Origin: JBHHYS01 sp046757645
GTDB lineage: Bacteria; Acidobacteriota; Terriglobia; Acidiferrales; 2-02-FULL-67-57
Reading direction: 5' to 3'
DNA length: 30,951 bases
NCBI GenBank assembly: GCA_046757645.1
Contig: JBHHYS010000026.1
Coordinates: 1 to 30,951 of the forward strand
Made by a program: the position numbers and the translations under genes. This document shows, piece after piece, positions 29,594-30,951 of this stretch. Each line of letters starts with the position of its first letter. Within the stretch, counting starts at the first letter, position 1. Under the pieces are notes generated by a model. It was not told the DNA's origin and searched no databases. It saw only the letters and a list, made by a program, of their open reading frames with translations.

Positions 29594-30040
29594 TTACTCT
29601 TGCCGCACCACGTTGACTTTGACGGGAGCGGTGACTTCGCGGTGCAAGCGCAGGGGCACTTCGTACTCGCCCAGGGTCTTGATGGGCTCCTCGAGCACCA
29701 CCTTGCGTTTGTCGATCTGGAAGCCTTTGGCGGCGAGCGCCGCGGCGATGTCCATGGCGGTGACCGAGCCGAATAACTGGTCGGATTCGCCTGCCTTGGC
29801 GGGGAGGGTGAGAACCAGCTCGGCCAACTGCGTGCCCAACGCCTCAGCGCTCGACTTCTCGCTGGCTTCCCGGCGGACGGCGGCCGCCTTCATTTCCGCC
29901 ACCTGCTTGCGGTTGCCCGCCGTGGCCTCCATGGCCAGCTTGCGCGGCAGCAGGTAGTTGCGGGCGTAGCCGTCTTTCACGGTCACGATGTCCCCGCGCT
30001 GGCCCAGCTCGGGAATATCCTGGCGAAGTATGACTTCCAT
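29594..30040 (-). CDS. rplI: 50S ribosomal protein L9
   Basis: L9 binds 23S rRNA and helps keep frame. The 148-residue product starts MEVILRQDIPELGQRGDIVTVKDGYARNYLLP, the family N-domain. A long connecting helix follows, then the C-domain (KLFGSVT-type: QLFGSVTAMDIAAAL). Two adjacent ATGs (30043, 30040) follow GAGGG; the second matches the family start. Confidence 0.95.
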   Translation of the reverse strand: MEVILRQDIPELGQRGDIVTVKDGYARNYLLPRKLAMEATAGNRKQVAEMKAAAVRREASEKSSAEALGTQLAELVLTLPAKAGESDQLFGSVTAMDIAAALAAKGFQIDKRKVVLEEPIKTLGEYEVPLRLHREVTAPVKVNVVRQE

Positions 30041-30111
30041 CATGTGCGCCCTCGGAGATTCTTTATCTTGCCCCCGGCGGTCTCCGCCGCCGCGATCCGG
30101 CAATTGTCAAG

Positions 30112-30444
30112 CTAGAAGGCAGCGGCGAAAGGCAGCAGGGCGATGTTACGCGCCCGCTTGATCGCCACCTTCAACACCCGTTGGTGCGGCGCGCATACCC
30201 CGGTCAGCCGCCGGGGGAGAATCTTGCCCCGGTCGCCGACGAAGGTGCGGATGAGGCTCACGTCTTTGTAATCGATGTGATCCCTCTTCTCGACACAAAA
30301 CTTGCACACCTTGCGCCGCCGGTAGAAGCGTCGCCCGCCCGGACCGCGGCGGCCGCCGCCGCCGCGCCGGGAGGCGTCGCGGGGTCCGCGTCCGGGGGGT
30401 CTGGGGCCGGAGCTGCCGCGGGGTGCTGCTGGTTGTTCGGTCAT
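30112..30444 (-). CDS. rpsR: 30S ribosomal protein S18 with Gly/Arg-rich N-terminus
   Basis: The S18 core lies at about residues 45-105: VCKFC (46-50), IDYKDVSLIRTFV, RGKILPRRLTGVCAPHQRVL, IKRARNIALLPF. CxxC plus the downstream Cys and His suggest the zinc-binding form. The first 40 or so residues are an added tail rich in Gly, Arg and Pro. It lies 71 nt upstream of rplI and is followed by it in one transcript. Confidence 0.96.
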   Translation of the reverse strand: MTEQPAAPRGSSGPRPPGRGPRDASRRGGGGRRGPGGRRFYRRRKVCKFCVEKRDHIDYKDVSLIRTFVGDRGKILPRRLTGVCAPHQRVLKVAIKRARNIALLPFAAAF

Positions 30445-30460
30445 GTTTTTTTCTCTTTTC

Positions 30461-30859
30461 TCAGGGGTGAGCGGTGGCGTCCGCCGAGGTGCCGCTGCTT
30501 CCGGGAGCCGTCCGTTGGCGGCGGGCAGCCCGGTGCTCGCGGCGGTGGCGAAGCTTCTCCCGCTTTTTCCGTTCCAGGTCCACGCGCACGCTGAAAATCT
30601 TGACCACCGGCTCAGCCACCTTGAGCCGGCGCTCGAGCTCCCGGAGCGTCTCCCCGCTTCCTTCGATTTCGAAAAAGACGTAGTACCCTTCGCGGTAAGC
30701 TCCCACGCGGTACGCCAGGGCGCGCTTGCCCCACTTTTCCACCTTCGTCACCTGGCCCCCGGCCCCGGCAACCGACTGTTGCATCTGTTCGACCACTGCC
30801 TCCGCCTCTGCCTCGGGGAGTTCCGGTCGGAGAATGAAAATCACCTCGTAGATTCGCAT
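30461..30859 (-). CDS. rpsF: 30S ribosomal protein S6
   Basis: S6 pairs with S18 on the small subunit. The product is 132 residues from ATG 30859, with GAGGTGA 5 nt upstream. MRIYEVIFILRPEL, the VEKWGKRALAYRV strand and EGYYVFFEIEG are the family core. A basic Lys/Arg tail ends in a Ser/Thr/Ala stretch that is longer than the Escherichia coli core. A longer frame to 30910 has no Shine-Dalgarno. Confidence 0.96.
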   Translation of the reverse strand: MRIYEVIFILRPELPEAEAEAVVEQMQQSVAGAGGQVTKVEKWGKRALAYRVGAYREGYYVFFEIEGSGETLRELERRLKVAEPVVKIFSVRVDLERKKREKLRHRREHRAARRQRTAPGSSGTSADATAHP

Positions 30860-30923
30860 ACTCACCTCTGCGTCCCACCCCCGCGGGCATCCCCGGGGGG
30901 GCGGCGACAATCAATTCACACCC

Positions 30924-30939
30924 GCGGCTGCGCAGCCGC
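30924..30939. repeat. Perfect 16-nt palindrome at the right edge
   Basis: GCGGCTGCGCAGCCGC upstream of rpsF. It may be the terminator of a gene beyond the edge or an intergenic hairpin repeat; the rest of 30860-30951 shows no gene. Confidence 0.5.
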
Positions 30940-30951
30940 CACGCGGCGATT

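Noticed and set aside
1..30951. CRISPR array, insertion sequence, prophage or integrase
   Set aside because: No regularly spaced repeats, transposase, recombinase or phage structural genes were found on either strand.

Overview
The window is GC-rich chromosomal DNA (roughly 65% by eye) with compact bacterial operons. The best guess for the host is Acidobacteriota. The guess rests on paired exported proteins that join a carboxypeptidase-regulatory-like domain to TPR repeats, on the MerR / tRNA-Pro / surE neighbourhood, and on the rpsF-rpsR-rplI, dnaB, alr, yacL, ispD, ispF order. No rRNA gene is present, so the assignment is inference.

Layout. Positions 1-574 (-) hold the edge of an exported SurE paralogue. 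Positions 720-3572 (+) are a pyrimidine operon, pyrR-pyrB-pyrC, behind a clear sigma70-type promoter. From 10 kb down to 3.6 kb (-) run two exported domain-plus-TPR proteins, an exported alpha/beta hydrolase, a membrane-anchored TPR protein, a YHS-like membrane protein, glutamate dehydrogenase and thiD. Positions 10106-12681 (-) are a DinG-type helicase followed by queD. Between the helicase and der (13950) lies a lower-GC patch with a structured paired-hairpin element and a HEPN-type gene split by a frameshift. Positions 13950-16913 (+) hold der, merR, tRNA-Pro(GGG), surE and tRNA-Pro(CGG). Then come a GIY-YIG gene bounded by a 57-nt tRNA duplication, acyP-apt, an unknown gene and an OsmC protein. 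In the OsmC protein an in-frame TGA sits where the catalytic cysteine belongs. Positions 19187-27338 (-) hold a second GIY-YIG gene in a hairpin-rich low-GC patch, then (transcribed right to left) alr, yacL, ispD-ispF, a small basic protein, a glutamyl-tRNA-synthetase-like protein without its catalytic motifs, rlmB and ndh. Positions 27631-30859 (-) hold dnaB and the rpsF-rpsR-rplI operon with its terminator.

Most genes are housekeeping: pyrimidine, thiamine, queuosine and isoprenoid synthesis, cell wall alanine, ribosome assembly and replication. The most interesting items are the probable selenocysteine OsmC (18707-19171), two perfect three-way-junction hairpin elements with complementary loops (12693-12748 and 27558-27608), the degenerate GluRS-like gene, the tRNA-Pro duplication around a GIY-YIG gene, and the HEPN / zinc-ribbon-DinG low-GC patch. 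No CRISPR array, insertion sequence or integrase gene was seen.
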